From CAZNVG01 sp964576475 (lineage in GTDB: Bacteria > Patescibacteriota > Saccharimonadia > Saccharimonadales > CAZNVG01), in assembly GCA_964576475.1 (NCBI GenBank), contig CAZNVG010000058.1, positions 1 to 6,388 of the forward strand: DNA of 6,388 nt, given 5' to 3'. How positions within the stretch are numbered: position 1 is the first letter of the stretch; each line of letters starts with the position of its first letter. Below, in pieces: positions 5,330 through 6,388 of this stretch. The notes below the pieces were generated by a model. That model saw only the letters and a list, made by a program, of their open reading frames with translations, was not told the origin of the DNA and searched no databases. The translations under genes and the position numbers were made by a program.

Positions 5330-5815
5330 ATGCACGAGCACAAATCACACGAACATCACGGTAGCACGCACTCTATGGCGGTAAGCGCAACACTTCACTG
5401 TCTAACTGGCTGTGCAATTGGTGAAGTACTGGGTTTGATAATAGGAACTGCTTTTGATCTTAGCAATGGTGTCACTACTCTTATCGCCATCGCCCTTGCA
5501 TTCGTATTTGGATTTGGGCTTTCTACGTTGCCGCTAATTAAAGCAGGTATGGGATTTGGTGCAGCACTTTCAATCGTGATTGCTGCTGACACACTCTCCA
5601 TTACCACGATGGAAATTGTAGACAATGTAGTAATGTACATCATACCGGGCGCTATGCACGCCACACTTGTTGATCCACTCTTTTGGATTAGTATGCCAAT
5701 TGCCTTAACCGTCGCATTCTTCGCAGCTCTACCAGTCAACAAATACTTGCTAAGTAAAAATAAGGGTCACGCGCTAACAATGAACGCACTTGGCAGTCAT
5801 AATCACCATCATTAA
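5330..5815 (+). CDS. DUF4396 family membrane protein with His-rich ends, probable copper-linked
   Basis: A 161-residue integral membrane protein matching the DUF4396 family as I remember it: LHCLTGCAIGEVLG near the start (His23, Cys24, Cys28), an ADTLSI motif near 86, MEIVDNVVMYIIPGAM near 94-109, and DPLFWISMPIALTVAF then LPVNKYL near the end. About five membrane helices are likely. The N-terminus (His at 2, 4, 7, 9, 10, 14) and C-terminus (157, 159-161) are His-rich and, with the HC-x3-C motif, could hold metal. The family has no settled function. Being first in a CsoR-controlled operon points to copper handling or tolerance, which is inference. The start is supported by AGGAG six bases before the ATG. 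Confidence 0.85.
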   Translation: MHEHKSHEHHGSTHSMAVSATLHCLTGCAIGEVLGLIIGTAFDLSNGVTTLIAIALAFVFGFGLSTLPLIKAGMGFGAALSIVIAADTLSITTMEIVDNVVMYIIPGAMHATLVDPLFWISMPIALTVAFFAALPVNKYLLSKNKGHALTMNALGSHNHHH

Positions 5816-5825
5816 GGAGAAGAAT

Positions 5826-6104
5826 ATGCAACACTATGGATATGAAGAAAACAAACCCGCTCTTCTAAAACGGCTTAGTCGTATTGAAGGGCAAGTACGG
5901 GGCGTATCAAAAATGGTAGAGGAGGATAAGTATTGTATAGATATTTTGACACAAGTGAGTGCCGCGAAAGCTGCTCTGGATAAGGTTGCGCTTGAACTGT
6001 TACGCGACCACGCGCGGCATTGCCTATCTAATAATCACGTTCATCCAAAGGGCGAAGATGATAAAGCAGATGAATTAGTAAGTGCTATAGGCAGAATGTT
6101 ATAA
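5826..6104 (+). CDS. csoR: copper-sensing transcriptional repressor CsoR
   Basis: A 92-residue CsoR/DUF156 family protein of normal length. The family opening LLKRLSRIEGQVRGVSKMVEED is followed by the Cu(I) ligands Cys37 (in DKYCIDIL), His62 and Cys66 (in DHARHC), which correspond to the Cys-His-Cys set of Mycobacterium tuberculosis CsoR. Tyr36 and Glu83 match the second-shell Tyr and Glu. All key residues are present, so it should be a true Cu(I) sensor rather than a formaldehyde or persulfide paralogue. The ATG at 5826 is chosen over an upstream in-frame ATG at 5790 because AAGGAG (5814-5819) is six bases before it and the first helix begins there. It starts 10 bases after the DUF4396 gene and probably represses the whole operon through the 5301-5319 operator. 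Confidence 0.93.
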   Translation: MQHYGYEENKPALLKRLSRIEGQVRGVSKMVEEDKYCIDILTQVSAAKAALDKVALELLRDHARHCLSNNHVHPKGEDDKADELVSAIGRML

Positions 6105-6122
6105 AACAAGGAGGTTATAAAG

Positions 6123-6388
6123 ATGCAAACTAAACCATTACTATACGGATTAATCGGATTTTTCTTAGGAGGGTTGATTGTAGCAATCGCTGCGACCACA
6201 TTCAGTAAACCAAACCAAGACGACACCAATACGGCAAATACTTCAATGAGTAGTATGTCAATGGATGATATGACAGCTGACTTGAAAGATAAAACTGGTG
6301 ATGATTTTGATAAGGCATTCATTGCGAGTATGATTGCTCATCACGAAGGCGCAGTTGAGATGGCTAAGTTATCAGCTAAAAACGCCAA
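6123..6388 (+). CDS. DUF305 family membrane-anchored protein, 3' end outside window
   Basis: The first 88 residues of a DUF305 (CopM-like) protein. A single hydrophobic segment (about 6-27, LLYGLIGFFLGGLIVAIAAT) has no Cys for lipid attachment and likely acts as an uncleaved anchor. A Ser/Thr/Met-rich stretch (about 35-50) leads into the DUF305 core: GDDFDKAFIASMIAHHEGAV with the His73-His74-Glu75 pair and flanking Met70 and Met80 typical of the family. Known relatives bind copper outside the cytoplasm. The start is supported by AAGGAGG (6108-6114), eight bases before the ATG, and it lies 18 bases behind csoR in the same operon. The reading frame is open to the last base; further copper genes such as an exporting ATPase may follow but are not visible. 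Confidence 0.88.
   Translation, partial: MQTKPLLYGLIGFFLGGLIVAIAATTFSKPNQDDTNTANTSMSSMSMDDMTADLKDKTGDDFDKAFIASMIAHHEGAVEMAKLSAKNA

Noticed and set aside
5790..5825. ATG 5790 as start of csoR
   Set aside because: It would overlap the DUF4396 gene and add a 12-residue extension atypical of the family; ATG 5826 has AAGGAG at proper distance.

Overview
The window looks like a stretch of a bacterial chromosome with TGA used as a stop codon, a mixture of Shine-Dalgarno-led and apparently leaderless genes, and a copper-response cluster. Its DUF4396 and DUF305 proteins read like those I associate with Patescibacteria, especially Saccharibacteria. That assignment comes from memory of family sequences and is only moderately supported; no rRNA or marker gene is present to settle it.

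Layout. Positions 1-309 hold a 100-base element bounded by perfect 14-base inverted repeats, then a possible 44-residue small gene (121-255, +). Positions 310-5121 form a divergent, probably conflict-type or cell-suicide-type module. Leftward run a 718-residue protein with an N-terminal zinc-finger-like region and a C-terminal transglutaminase-like cysteine-protease fold (2116-4272), followed by a 583-residue caspase/metacaspase-like protease with an unrecognised helical C-terminal half (310-2061). Rightward run a 72-residue proline-rich protein (4323-4541) and a 198-residue three-helix membrane protein (4525-5121) that overlap by 17 bases. Each of the three apparent transcription starts of this module has a good -10 box only 7-9 bases before the ATG and no usable ribosome binding site, so leaderless mRNAs are likely.

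Positions 5122-5300 hold a possible decayed gene end on the minus strand and a strong hairpin terminator. From 5280 a CsoR-type copper operon begins: a promoter overlapped by a TATACCC-N5-GGGTATA operator, a DUF4396 membrane protein with His-rich ends, the copper sensor CsoR, and the start of a membrane-anchored DUF305 protein cut by the window end. All three copper genes have strong Shine-Dalgarno sites.

Working model (inference). The caspase and the transglutaminase-like protein would be the sensor/protease part of a module whose membrane protein, perhaps gated by the proline-rich partner, is the membrane-acting output. I know of no characterised system with this exact set, so it is the part most worth following up. 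The copper operon reads as an ordinary self-regulated Cu(I) response unit that happens to lie next door.
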